Below, piece by piece: positions 41,243-55,101 of a DNA stretch of 64,000 bases. The stretch lies in the NCBI RefSeq assembly GCF_000189635.1, contig NW_002476387.1, positions 186,001 to 250,000 on the forward strand, given 5' to 3'. How positions within the stretch are numbered: position 1 is the first letter of the stretch; each line of letters starts with the position of its first letter. The notes under the pieces were generated by a model. The model searched no databases and had not been told where the DNA came from. It worked only from the letters and a program-made list of their open reading frames with translations. Source of the DNA: Tetrahymena thermophila SB210 (Eukaryota > Ciliophora > Oligohymenophorea > Hymenostomatida > Tetrahymenidae). The position numbers were made by a program, and so were the translations under genes.

Positions 41243-44200
41243 TCAAATACTGATTATGACTAAAGGATTTTCATATTTTAGACTAGCTAAAGATCTAAAT
41301 AAATATCTTTTTAATTTTTCTTCAACTTTGTTACCTCTTAAATCGATTTATAGCTTTTATAGTTGAGGTAATTTATCTAACATGCCTGCAATACATAAAA
41401 TGCAATCTTCTGTTAGTTCTAAATTACTATTTAATTAAAAATTACTTTGTTTTTGAATAGATAATTTAAGTTACAAATTTATAAATAAAAAAATAAAATA
41501 AATTTCTTTTAAATGAATGATTACTTTAAGTATAATTCTAAGTTTACTAATTTGCCTTCTTATAAGCTGATATATTTTGTTAATTATCTTATAGCAGATA
41601 ATCTATTTTCTGTCGTTTCTTAAAGCATATTTTCTTATATGTCTAAAGAGAAACTTGTGATATTTTTTCTATTGTAAATAATATCTATAAATTTTATCAA
41701 TCCTTAATGAGTGATTGAACATTTTCTTAAATTCAACTTAATTGATTGAATCATTGTGAGTTACTCTATTGCTTTAGATAGATTTTCTAGCCCTTAATCA
41801 CCAATTTATTCATTTTACCTACATAAAATAAATTTTTAAGTACTGCTTGTTTAATAAAAATTACCTTAAATCTAATTTCAATTCTTTAAGTTAAAACATT
41901 TCTTTTAAATGTTGACTAAGATAATCCATCCCTTTCGAATCTAAATTATTTCCCCTATACAAAATTTAATTTAAAATTATGTACTCTTAAATAATTTTTT
42001 ACTTTAAGTCCAAAGACAAGCTTTTAAGTTTTTAGAGGGAGGGAAGAGTTTATGATATTTTTTATAAACCTTCAGATTTAATGTTGTTGAATTGAAGGAT
42101 CAGCTCTAATTACTCTATTGACTCTTTATAGCTAAGTAATTTTGAGAGTGAATTACATGTTTCAATATTCATCGTATTAGCACTTTATTATATTGATTTG
42201 TATTAATTAAAAGTTTTGTAAATTTAAAATACCTAAAATCAAGTGTCAAATCCTTTATCTCGCATTAGCTTTTTGTTAATGCTTCTAGAATTATTTATTA
42301 TCCTTCATTTAAAATTTTATTTTCACTAAATTTAAAATGGTAATTTATTTATTTAAAAAATAAAATAGCATTAAATAAGTAAATAAATAAAAAAAATTAA
42401 AATTTATTTTGAACAATAAAACATAATTAAAGTTATGATATTATCTTTTCAAAAGTTTAAGATAATAAAAGAAAAATAATAAAACAGAATTTATAAAAGA
42501 GATAAAAATATTACAAGTAAATTAAAAAATAATTTTTACTGAAGGAGCAGCTACAATTTCTTCAATTCGCTTAAAGACTAGATTGATTAACACAATAATT
42601 AGCATGAAGTGTTTGTCATTTCATTTTAGCTTATTTCTAAAGTAAAATCTTCTATTTAATTTTAAGACTTTATCAATTATGATAAATTTAAAAATCCTTT
42701 TTCGCTAAAGACAGTGTTTCTATTTAAAATAAAACAATTAATTGATTATTAAAAGGTTATTTATCATTATTTTTTTACGCTAATTATAAGCCAAGCTATG
42801 ATAACTTAATACTCTTAATCGAATCAGTAAGATATTAAACATTATTGTCATTTCCTTTATTTCTATTAAAGTTAAGTATTAAGCTCTTATAATCAGCCTA
42901 GTTATGTAGGGTATCAATAATATTACTAATTGCGTATTTGCATAACCTTTAATTACTATAAAAAATAATCTTTAAATTGGGTGATTATTAAAATTTAATT
43001 TACTCAAAGTTAAATTTAAAAGAACTATTTTGGTTGATTTACAATAGGTCATTTTACTAGATAACTCTTAGAATATTGTAACTTAAAGGTCTAAAACAAC
43101 ACAAAATTTAATTTTTATAAGACTATTAATATAAATAATTACAATCCTTAGTTTTCCCATATAAATTGTTAACCATACTGAGACTCTTAACATTAGAAAT
43201 TAGTTCCTTTGGATTTTAAAATTTTCCCACTAAAAAAATTTAATATAATTAGTCAATATAATTTTTATTTAATTATTATTTTACTTAACTGAAAAGAAAC
43301 AAGTTTAGACTGTATCTCTTATAGAGTTATTTATTTAAGAAAATATGCTATGATGATCTTTGATATTTTCTTATAAGTCACTAACTAATATCAATTCTAC
43401 ATGAATTAACTTTTGAAGATTCTTTAAGCAATTGTTTATCATTAATAGTTCTTAGTCGCTTACAACAGACCTAATTATTTAGGATTAAATTTTTATTAAA
43501 ATTAAATTAAAAATATTTATTACATTTTATGAATTTCAAAATATATCTTAGCTTAATGTGTTTTTCTTTTCACGATATTATTTAAACATTTTAATAATAT
43601 CTCATCTTCTTCTTACTCTTCTTTATCTTCAATTGTTTCTTCATCATTGTTCTTATCGCTTACACTTTTTTTTCCATTTTACTTAAAGGAAATATCATTA
43701 GTCTCATCAAGGTGAATATTTTATTTCTTGCTAATTTTTTTTTAATAAATTAAATAAAAAATATTAACATTTATATATTTAATTTACTCTCTTTTCTTGA
43801 ATATCAATACTTCTTCCCTTTATTATTATAAATAAATTTTATTAACTAACTTACTACAATAATTATTTATGTTATTTACGAAATGATAACTTTAGAAATA
43901 TTTCCCTTTTCTCTATGCTCCCAGCTCAGGATCATTCGCTTCAAAAGATGTATTCCTTCTTTTGTGAGTTGGTTTCCACTTTAGAATTAATATAAAATAA
44001 ATATGTCATATTTTTTCAAATGATTTTAATTTTTTTACTCCAAAAATAGTCTTAAATTTTTTAATTATTGTAATTTCTGAAATATTCCTCTAAATATAAG
44101 CTTACAAAGCTAATCTCCCATTTGATTACCTTCCAAATTTAACTCTAAAGTTTATATATTTATAAATTTTTAAAAACATTAAACTAGATTTTCTTATATT

Positions 44201-45981
44201 TGCTTTTTTGAAAATATGTTATTAGGTAAGATAACAGTTAGCTTTTTTATATTTTTAGAAGCTATTTCAGTTAATCTGACTAGTTTATCAAGCTATTCTA
44301 CAGTGTCTATTTCGACATTTTATCTCATAGGGAAAATATCACCAAAATTAGTTTTTTTTTAATTAAGATTCTTCCTTTACTGATTAAGGGTTTACAAATT
44401 AGAATTTTCAAGTTGATTTTTGGTAATTTTTTAAGTTTACTGTTGACATAGTTTTATATTTTTTTGTGTTTTATTGGCTTCTTAAATATTTTATTAAGGA
44501 GTTGTTGTAGATTCCTCTAAATAATCCAAAACTTTAGTGAAGGTTTAAATATCGTTATCATATAAAATACTTATTAATGATATACAATGTAAAAGCAAGC
44601 TTAGGCAAGAAGAAGCAAAAAAAGTGTAGAGAAGCAAATTAACTTTTCCATCACTTTGAGTCCATGAGTTATTTTATGTATTATTTATATACTGTATAAT
44701 AGCAATAGGAAGAGACTCAAATATAGCTTCTTAGATGTCACTAATTACTTAAAATTTTTGTAAATTTCTATCGAACAGAAGGGTTTGTAGATTAGGGACA
44801 ATATTAGCATCAATCAATAAATTAATCCCAAAATACAAGCTATTTTCTGTATCCATGGCTTTTTGATCATTTTTATTATTATCGCTTACTTATTGGTTTT
44901 TTTATTAATTTTCTTCTATTTTTGATTCAGATTTTTTTATCTTAATCTTTTATAAATTGATTAAATCTCCTGATTCCCTAAAAGATTCTAATTTATTATT
45001 ATTTTTTAGGTTACTAATATTTTGTTCTAATTCTTTTGAAACTAGTGGCTATTAAAGTTTTTTGTTATCATTTTTTAAATCAATCCCTTCACATTAAGAT
45101 TTTTTTATATCATGTTTTTCTTAATGATTGCCTTTGCTCAGATTACTATTATTAGGTTATAAAATATTTCTTTAATTATTTGAAAAAGTATTTTGCAACT
45201 AATTTTCTATATCAATATTTTCACCAAGGGTGATTATTGGACCCAATTAAATTTAATCTAACGCTTAATTTTTTTAGTTCTTTTGGCTTACACTAGTTTT
45301 TTTTTTATGAGACATCTATATTTAAAAATCTTAAATATCTTATACAAGTTAGTTTTCAACTAGATAATTTTCATTTTCTAAAATCTCATCTTATTTGCTT
45401 TATTAAAATTTTTCCCCTTCGCTCTTTTTTTCCTAATGGTTTTGGTTAGTATAAAGATTTTTAGATTAAGATGATTATAATTACTATTATTTCTTTTTAT
45501 AGTATTGATTCATGATTGGTTCTAGAGAGTGCATTAAATCTGTTGTTAAAACAGCTTTATACTTAAAATAAGTATAGCCAAATAATATCATAGGAAATAT
45601 CTTTATTTTTTAAAATATAGTTATGAATAATATCAATGGAAAATTTATAATCAGACACCAAATTATTTATAGGACAAGCATGAATTTTATTTTCGCAAAT
45701 ATGATCCAAGCTTATATATTACCTTGTGCGTTTAATAGTTCATTTTAATAACGTTATTAATTATATTTAAATCTAACTTTTAGGAGGATATTGCTCCAAG
45801 CTATAAGTTATATAAGCACAGATAAAAAAAGAAATAGCATGAAGGTTTATTATAGAGCATTTGTGTTAAAGTTTGTTGAATAATAATAAAGAATGTTAGA
45901 TATAAAATTCCATATGCCTAATGCTAAAAAACCTGCGAAGCTCAACAACTATAGGACTGTTTAGAAAGTTGTATATGCCAT
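41243..45981 (-). CDS. XK-related-like membrane protein fused to leucine-rich repeats
   Basis: Starts at ATG 45981 (MAYTTFQTVLQLLSFAGF) and ends at TGA 41245-41243 after LQKLQIDLRGNKVEEKL. The N-terminal region has hydrophobic segments (IWNFISNILYYY, FMLFLFLSVLIQLIAWSN), then DISYDIIWLYLF. After a long Gln/Asn-rich insert come FESLPIAIIQYINNTQNN and NLLLYTFFASSCLSLLLHCI. The E.LPxxxIQ..N pattern and spacing resemble XK-related (XKR) proteins, some of which are lipid scramblases in animals. The C-terminal part is a series of ribonuclease-inhibitor-type LRRs, e.g. LELNLEGNQMGDQLCKLIF and SGNQLTKEGIHLLKRMIL, on many small exons. LRRs may bind partners; a scramblase role is not established. Exon borders from 41500 to 43900 are uncertain. 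A decayed copy lies just to the right. Confidence 0.65.
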
Positions 45982-47479
45982 GGATATTAAATTAGATATA
46001 TTTTTTGTTTTTAATTATTTTTATTAATTATATAAAACCAATTTTGATTTAAATTGTTAAGTTTTATACTTTACAATTTAATTCGTGTGATGAATAATTT
46101 ATTGTAAGCTAATTAAAAAAGGAAAACGTAATTAAAAATCTTTTTATCAATCCCTCTTTCATAGTGTAAAGTAAAATTCATATATTTGATTGTCTTTTTC
46201 TGAATGATGACCAAAAATCCATAATTCATCAAGTGAATTGAAATCCACTTATTTTTTATTGGTACAGGCGTTCTTACATATTCTGGTATTGTTAAATTTT
46301 TGTATTCCAAAAATAAATGATCCTAAATTTTTAGCCAAGATTAAAATTAGCAAAAATATTTTGCTTAACTTTACAAAAAAAATTTGGGGAAAAATATTTG
46401 ATTTACTATTTTAATTCATTTATTTTATAGTTTTTACAAAAAATTTTAAATATTTATTTTAAGAGCAACTAAAAAAAATTAATGTTGTTTGTCATATTAC
46501 GCAGCTTGATAAAAAAAAATGTAAATGTATAAATATCTAATCTAGGTTTACAATTAATACAAAATTTCACTACAAAATGCTAGCAATTTAATTTTAAATA
46601 AATTTTAATTAGTTTTGCAACTTAATAGATTATTAAATTTTAAATAAATCTACTTCTTTTTAATTATCTTTAGTCTATGCATCTTGCTTCTTTCATTCTT
46701 GAGCCATTATACTTTATTTTTTTTATATTCAGATAAAAATCAATTACCTCCTACGACTACTATTATTACTATTACAGCTATTATTAATTTTACTCTATCA
46801 AATTTCTTTCATTCTTTTCCTTAAAGAATCACTATTAACTAGATAGATGGATGAACGATAATGCAATTTACTCAAATTTAATTTAAATATACAAGATCGT
46901 ATTAATTCTGTTAGAATATCTTCAAAATTGACTAACTTAAGGTCCTAAATTGCAATAAATTTTATTATAAAAATTTTTCTTATATTCAAATCCACAATCC
47001 TTAATTTTCTTAACAAAATTATTATCCAAATAAAAAAGATTTTTAGGTTGTATGATGCTTCAACTTTACATTTTAATATCTTTTAAACAAAAAATATGAA
47101 TTATTTTTAAATGTTTTCATCAATTTACTTTATCAAAAAATAACATATAATTACAAAATCTCTTATTGAATTGTTAGCACTAATAAAATGATTAATAAAA
47201 ATCTAAAGAGGAATAAAAAGCCAACGGTAATGGTGCATCATCAAGGTTAACTTGAGAGATTTAATTATGATAATCTTCAAAATTTTATTGAATGATACTT
47301 TTTAATATTAGCTAAATATGAGTTAAATTGTTGATATACTTCACATATTTGCTTATCATTATTAGTTCATTGTCTTTAGCATTTTATTTATATTTGGAAT
47401 TTATAAACTATAAGAATAAAAAGAACCTTTACTACTTTTGTTGAGCTTAAAAAAATGGCTTTTCTTTATGAGCTTATAT
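45982..47479. other. Intergenic, possibly with decayed LRR remnants
   Basis: Upstream of the XKR-like gene. A minus-strand open stretch (46310 down to about 45930, starting MEYKNLTIPEYV) is not recognisable. From about 46880 the DNA shows phrases similar to the LRR part of the neighbouring gene, so the pseudogene may extend this far left. Confidence 0.45.
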
Positions 47480-49310
47480 TTCATAAAATAATTAAGAGAT
47501 TATATTAATATTTCATCATCTTCTTAACTCTTCTTTTTCTTAAAATATTAATTTTCTTCTTTACTTCTTTAGCTAAAATTCTTACCGTTACTCAAGTCTA
47601 ATGAAATATCATTAGTTTTATCCAACTGATTAATATCTTCAAATCTATTAATTTCAATATTATTCTTTAGAAATTAGCCACACAAAAAATATAAATTACT
47701 CTCTTTTCTTAAATAAAAAAAAATCTCCACTTAAAAAAAAATATATTAGATGATAACTTTATAATTATTTCCTCTTAATTTGTTCTCCCAAGCTTAAAAT
47801 CATTAGTTTTAAAAATAAAATACTAAATATTCAAATTTTATTTCTACTATTAAATATATATTAAATTTAAATAAAATCTATTAATAAATAAAAATCTCTC
47901 CAATTCAAATCTAAAGTTATTGAGAGTTAAGCAAAATTTAAAATTTTCCTATTAAAAAATATTCCAAAATTCAATCTCCCATTTGATTTCCTTCAAGTAT
48001 TAAATGAAGAAAAGTAATGTTTGACAACTTTTTAAAACGCAGAACTAGATTCTATTGAATTTACTTCTTTTAAAAATTACTATCTGGTAGAATGACAGCT
48101 AATTTTATTATTTTTTGTTAGCTTTTTTACTCAATCTCAATAATTTATTAAGCTATTTTATTTAGTCAATTTCTACAGATTACCTTATGGGAAATATATC
48201 ATTAAAATTTTTATTTGCTCTTTACTTTTGTTATTTTATTGGGTTATTAATTAATTTTATTGGAGTAAGTTATGATATTTGTCCACAAATTCTTTTTATT
48301 TTATTTTTAAATCAACTAATTATTTAAATTGAGTTATCTAATTTTTTATGGATTAGATTCGTTCAGGCATAACAAAATTTTAATAAAAATCTAAATGTCA
48401 ATAAAAAATACATCAATAAATGAAAGGTAAAGAAGGAGTAAGTTTAATCAAAATGAGCAAAAAATTAAGCAATGATGGAAATTAATAGAATCATAGCTAT
48501 TCTGTATCGAATCATTTTATGAGTTATTAATATACTAAATCATAGCAGCAGGAAGGGATTCGAAATTTATACAACTTATTTTTAAATTTTTTTACAATGA
48601 TTTATTTAGCTAGTTAATCTCTTTTATAGGAAATTTAATTTTATAATTCCTCAAAATCTTTACTAACTATTTAAGTTAATCACCATTTTTTAGGATTTAA
48701 TAATTGTTTTATCAAATTCAGCTCTGTATCTTCTCCTTATTTCATTTTTAACAGAATAATCAGAAAAATCTTACTATGCTTATTTTTTCTTCTAATATTA
48801 TTCCTTTTATAATTGAAGAGTCATTAAATCCTTCGTTATTTATACTTAATACTTGTTGTAAGTATATCCAAATAGCATGAAATATAACACTTTTATTTTT
48901 TAAAACACAATTATGAACAAAATTAATGGAAGTTTTATTATTAGATAATATAATACCTATGCAGTTACCACCACTTTATGTTTGATTATAATCATTCATG
49001 CCTATAAATTATTTATGTATTGAATAATTATTATGAAAAATATTTTTAATCATGTTTAAATCTAACTTTGAAAAGTATATTGCCTAGGCAATAAGCTAAA
49101 TACCCAATGAAAAAAAAAAATAAACAAAAAAATAAATGATTATTATATAGCCTTTAAATTGCAAAGAACAAAATAATAATATATAATACTTGATATTAAA
49201 TTTGAAACACCTAATACTAAAATATTGAAAAAAATAATAACTAATTAACTCAACTAAACCGAGAGAAATAAATGATTCATAAACTTCTTTCAAGATCAAA
49301 ATATTCTAAG
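47480..49310 (-). pseudogene. Decayed copy of the XKR-like/LRR gene
   Basis: Blocks in the same order and orientation as the intact gene at 41243-45981 can be followed by eye. Near 49100-49200 a reading LGVSNLISSIIYYY parallels LGIWNFISNILYYY, and LIA is followed by a shifted frame. Near 48460-48550 FESLPAAMIQYINNSQND parallels FESLPIAIIQYINNTQNN, then runs into an in-frame TGA after IFCSF. Near 47490-47600 a Ser/Glu-rich block matches 43580-43690. Internal deletions remove much of the Gln/Asn-rich insert. Frame breaks and a premature TGA argue against a functional product. The left limit is uncertain. Confidence 0.65.
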
Positions 49311-49783
49311 GTAAATTAATCAAATTTCTGGATTATCTTTTCAATTACAAAAAATAATTTATAAAAGTGTTTACTCCATATAATTAGTTAAATTTACCTT
49401 AGCTAAATAAGTAATTTTGGCTATAAAAACTTAAATATAATCAAAATTAAAAGTATTTTTATGATATAGATAATAGCTAAAAATTATAAAATATTTTTTT
49501 ATTAATAAAATACTAAATATATTAAATTTTCGATTTTTTAATTATAAATTTTATCTATCTATCTATCTATCATTTTGTGATTATGGATAATTTATTTTTA
49601 ATTAATTACATTACTTACTTTAAAATATATTTACTTTTCAAATCTTCTGATTTTTTGTAAGCAGAAAATTTTAAGCTTATAAATGACGATATACATTCAT
49701 ATGAAATAATTTGAAATATAAAAAGTTTTTCATAATGAAATTAATTTAATTCTTAAAGGTTACTGCATTTATAAATATATATT
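49311..49783. other. Intergenic AT-rich DNA
   Basis: Spacer between the pseudogene and the 3' end of the WD40 gene, containing a short TCTA repeat at 49553-49571. Nothing else seen. Confidence 0.55.
49553..49571. repeat. TCTA simple repeat
   Basis: Almost five TCTA units in noncoding DNA between the LRR pseudogene and the WD40 gene. Confidence 0.85.
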
Positions 49784-52700
49784 TCACCCATCTTATTCTA
49801 TTACATAAATCTTTTCTCCAGTCTTTAAAACTTTGTGTTTATTCCTGTTTGGGTTGTTTAAGAATGTACTTGTAGCAACTATTTTAACTGAACCAGTTTT
49901 TTTCTTGGGTTTTTTATCTGAGTCATCACTATCATAATTAAGTTCATTATCTCCTCCAACATTTAATTTAGATAAATCTTTTTTCGCTCTTCCATCATAG
50001 TTTTAAACTAGGTCAATATAGAATTTATTTTTATCTTATACTAAATCTAAATCTTTAAAGAATTTTAGAGGAGCTAAAGAAGCCTGTTAATAAGTATACT
50101 AGTCTGTAGCTATTCTTACTAAGCGACTACCTTCACCTTTGCTATACTTAACATCTTTAACATATGAGATTTTCCTTAATAGTAAAATATAAATTAAAAT
50201 ATAAACCAATATTTTCTAATATACTACATTGAAGAAGATGATGGTCTTATTACTCTGAAATCAAATTTCTTGTAAATATCATTACTCTTTTTTTGTAAAG
50301 CATTTGGCTTTACTAAAGAAGTTAGACTTGCAGAAGGAAGAGAGTTGCCTTGCTTTATAATAGAAGATTTTTACTTGGAAATAAAGGCAGATATTTTCTA
50401 TTCCTAAGCAAAGCTCTTCTTATTTATTTAACTTTAACTTGCAGTATTATTGATATTTATATTTGATTAATTTCCTTTCATGCTCTTATTAATAACTGTT
50501 ATTTAAATTTGTTTTTTAATGATTGTTTTAAAAAACATATTAAAATATATTATTTATTTATTTCAAATTTTAGCAATTTATTTACAAAAAATGAAATAAA
50601 TGCAAATAAATTTTTTTTATAAATCAACTAAAAAAATTTTTAAAACAATTTAAAGAAAAAAAATCAATTTTTTTACATCTTGATGAAGACCTATTTTTGT
50701 ATTGTTATCTAGGTAAATTTTGATATGAATCTCTTTACTCACTTACCATGTTAGAAGCTTTTCTTGATTGCTAATTTTCTTATTTTAATTCGAGAGAAGC
50801 TCCAGTCAAACCTTATTCAATCGCTTCTAGCTAGTTTTGCAGTTAAGATACTTGTTAATATGAAGAATTAGGTCTATCATTTGGTATTATTTTATAAAAC
50901 ATCTTTATTGGAGTTAAGTCTTCTTCGATAGGCTTAACTTTCAAAAAAGGCTCGTTTTTCTTTTTTTGGAATCTTGCTTTTTCATCCTCTTCCTGTATTT
51001 GAGATCTAAGCTATTGTATAGGATCCACATAAGGTTTTGGTTTTAATCTATAAGTATATAGTTCTTGTTTTTCAATTTATAGCAATTCTTCTTAAGTCAA
51101 TTATTTAGGAGGATATAATACATTGTATTTTTTAGTTTTTATATCTTCTTGAGTGCCTTCTTAAAAGAATTATGTACTTAAATATTTCATTTTTACTTTC
51201 TCTTTTTCTTGATTAGATAGGACTTCATTATCTAACATTTGTATCTAATCAAATACTTCTTCCATATCTTTTAGTTTATTTTCTACCCAATCATATGGGA
51301 AGTTCCATACATTTTTATCAAACTTCATTAAAAATATCTATTTAAAAAATATAATATTTTATTATTTCAATTATATTTTTGATATACAAGCTGGAAATTT
51401 ATTAATGATATAAGTTAAAGATATTTACTTTGCCCCATAAAGCAGCTTACATAGACCATATTTTAATAGTTTTATCTAAGGAGCAAGATGCATAGCACAA
51501 AGGCTCTGGAATTCTTAGCATAAAATTGATTGGTCCTTAGTGAGCCTCCCATCTATTAATCAATATTGAATTATACATGTGTACATAGCTAGGGAGTTTT
51601 TCACCTTTCCTATCTGGTGCTGATAAATAAGTATCTACAGATTTTTATGCATTTATAAAGTCTTTTCTTCTGAGTTAAAATAATTTCTTTTTCTTTTCAT
51701 CTTTGAGAGGCTAAATATTTCTTTTTTAAAATACTTCAGTTAAGTTCAAAATTTGCATCATTCCTTTTTAATCACCAAATATAACATAAAATCTTCTCTT
51801 TTTTTAGTCCAGTGTTTTGTTATAGCTATCGAAATAAGATTAATAATCATTGAAAGACTCCTAAAATTTGAATTAGCTCATTAATTGTTATTATTAAGAG
51901 CTAGATTCATTAGCATTAGTGTCATCTCCTTCTTTAGGATTTGGAGATATAGGAGCTACATATCCTGTTTCAGTTGGAAAAGTTAAAGTATTTCCTGCAT
52001 TATTGGTGCTAGTCAAAGGTCCATTTGTGTTTGAATTAATAGTTTAGGTGTTTAGTGAAAAGTTGAATAAGTCTTTTTTTCTTTTGTTTTAAGCGTCATC
52101 TTTTTTCTCATCCTTCATCACAGGATCGAAGCTACTCCTCTACACAGGTGCTATTTTATCAATAATAAACGGACGTGGTACACCAGATTGGATCGATGTC
52201 TCACAAATCATATAGGTTACTGGTACTTTCTAGAATGTATTGTCATTTTCCCAATAACTATTAATATAACGCGCTAATTTTAAAATAAAATATCAAGCTT
52301 GTTTTTTTAAAAATTAAAGCTTTTACCTATACTTTTATATTTATATTAAGGTGGGCAGCCTTTGATACCCCAGACATTAATTACTCCAGATGCACCTGAA
52401 CTTAGAATAACAGGGTAAGGGTCACCAAATTATAAGCATGTTATTTCTCCTTTTTCTCTTGCTATCAGAATATTTTCAAGCTTTCCACTGTCAAAATCCC
52501 ATATTGCTACTCTTCCATTTGTAGAACCAGTTGCAAATAGTTAGAATTTTTCTGAATAAACTAAGCAAGTTATTTCACTATCTTTATGAGCTCCTGTCAT
52601 GACTTTTAGTAAAACAGTTTCTTCAGAATCTTCTTCATCATAGATTCTAATTGTTGAGTCATAAAAAGCAGCTATAAGCAGCTTCTCTTCAGTTAAGTAA

Positions 52701-55101
52701 AGCATTTGAGAAATTTAATTATTTTCTTTTTTCTTTATGTTTGATTATTTCTTTGTAAACTCCTAACTCTCTGTCTCAGTTAAAGTATTACAAGATTTTA
52801 AATATTCACCATTTTTCATATTATACTAACGGATAAGCCCAACATTATCAGAAACAAAAAATTTTCTTTGTCTTGCACCTAGACAGAAGTAAGAAAGATC
52901 CACTTAAAACTTCTCATCTGTTAAATCATTAAATACTTTTTTGAGTTTACCTGTCATAGCATCATAAATTCTGATATCATTCCTATCAATCAATTAAATT
53001 TTAAAAAAACTTAATTTTATTTGAACAAAATATTATTATTTTACTTTGTAAGAACACAAAATTAATTAAAATATGTGTTAAAGTCAATAGATAAAGGATA
53101 AACATCTTCTGAAGTATTTTTTGCTTATTCTTTATAAACTACATTTTCATAGTAAGCCAATCTTTTACCAGCTAAAACAAACATATCGTGCTTCTAACTC
53201 AGAATAGCAACATCATAGATCACAGAAAATTATCTAATTGATTTAAGAGTTAAAAAAAAAAATTGCATTTCAATTAAAATTACCCATCAGAGTTGATGAC
53301 TTAAATAGTATTCATTCCTCTAATATCCCATATCCTAACATTGCATTTATCATCAACTGATATTACATTTGGAGACATGTCCATAAATTTGCATATTTAG
53401 ACTAAGCTACTGTGACCTTCCAATTTTCCTATGAATGCTCTAGTTATTGAAACTTCTGGGCACCACACGTTTATATGGTTTTCGAATCCATAGCTTAATA
53501 AATTTGATCCATACTAACAAGAATAAGATAAACCTAAAATACCTCTTGGATTTTGGTTAGGATCACGAAGTTCTGTTATTAAAATCGGAGGATTAGATGG
53601 ATCAGTTAAATCCCATAATTTTATTTTCCCATCAAGCGATCCACTAGCAATTAAACGTGGAGAAATGAGTTCTTCTATTTAAGTAATTAACTTGAGATGA
53701 GCTAACATAAGTTTATCATGATTTATTTTTTATTAATCCTCATAATCATTAAATTTCCAAGTACGGATATTATAATCAGCACCAGCAGAAATCCATAGTT
53801 TGTGAATAGGTAGATACCAAATACCTGTTTATAAAACATCTAATTTAAAATTTTTGGTACATTTAGTTGTTAAGTTATTTTCCCAAAAGAAAAACTATCT
53901 ATCAGAAGTAGTGACAACAATCTAATAATTAAATAAAATTCAATAAATATTTATCATATTAGTTTAATATACAGTATTCAGGGATTCTGCAACAGTAAAA
54001 TCAAGAATAAAAGGTTATTATTTATCATCAGCAGGAGGTTACAATTACAATTTTTTTTACTGGATCTCAACTTCTTTGCAATCATGAGTGTAAAATTTTA
54101 GCTTAGAAGAATTCTATTCAAGACATAAAATAGCATCGACATGAGGTGAGTAAACAGCTTTTCTTATATGATTCATATGAGTCGTATTATCAAAATATTT
54201 GCATGGAAAATATCTTTTAGTTTTTTTAGAATATGCTCTATCAAAAACTTCTATTTCTGTCAATTCTCTTTCTCTTTCAAATCTGGCTGTTTCATTTTTA
54301 AGAAAAATTTTAATGATTTATTATCACTGATTTAACATTGATCATAATAAATAATACTTTTATATTCTAAATATCAGATGATGTATTAAAAATTATATAT
54401 TTTAAATTTCAAATCCTTTTTATAATATATTATTTTTAAGCTTATTTTGTACATTCATTTAATACTCGTAAGTTATTAAACATTTTTTGGGTTGTTATTT
54501 TAGTATTTATTTTAGTTGATGAAAGAATATAAAATATTTAAAATATATAAGTTAATAGTTTTTTTTGCAAAATTATATTTATTACCATCAAAGAATTTAG
54601 CATCTTTTTCGCCAATAACTGCATCAATAATATATTAAGTGAATTCACTCCACTCCATATGATGGTCACCATTAATATCAATATCTTAAAATAATTTAAT
54701 TAACCCATTTATTAATTCATATTTCTCTTCTTATGAGTGCACAATAGCGCATTTCATTAGCCAAACAAAGTTAGAAAGCTCGATACCATTTGGATGCTCA
54801 TTGAATTCGTCTTCTAATGCTGCTAACTTGTCATTATCAAGAAGCATCATCAATCTATTATGGAGATGATATATATAAACTAAATTAGATTAAGGTAAAA
54901 TTAGTCATAGTTTTATAAAATAATTTTATACGTTTCAGCAGTGAATTTGTTCTTATCTTGTAAAAGAAGATGCTTGTTTTCTTACAAATAATTTTTCACG
55001 TCCTCTAAAGAAATTTCAATATCATTCCTATTCGAGACAATATCTTTTCTATCTTTTTATTTTTTTTCATACACCTTTTAAAGGGAAGAAGATTTGATCA
55101 T
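49784..55101 (-). CDS. EF-hand and WD40-repeat protein, WDR49/WDR64-like
   Basis: Starts at ATG 55101 (MIKSSSLQKVYEKKQKDRKD) and ends at TGA 49786-49784 after GEKIYVIEQDG. Roughly ten exons; the predicted protein is about 1,300-1,400 residues. The N-terminus has an EF-hand: FQDIDINGDHHMEWSEF, with Asp/Asn ligands in place. Then follow many WD40 blades across about 51400-54200, for example LWISAGADYNIRTWKF, LIASGSLDGKIKLWDL, NVISVDDKCNVRIWDI and YASCSLDKTIKIWS. A long Asn/Ser/Thr-rich loop interrupts the second propeller. The C-terminal ~350 residues are charged and helical (NVWNFPYDWVENKLKDMEEV onward), with a Ser/Lys-rich tail. EF-hand followed by two WD40 propellers is the architecture of WDR49/WDR64 proteins, several of which are axonemal. 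A ciliary role is thus likely but inferred. The last exons (49784-50500) join by splice sites I judged by eye. Confidence 0.75.

Noticed and set aside
46113..46310. 65-codon minus-strand ORF just upstream of the XKR-like gene
   Set aside because: It does not join in frame with the downstream ATG, has no recognisable motif, and could be chance.
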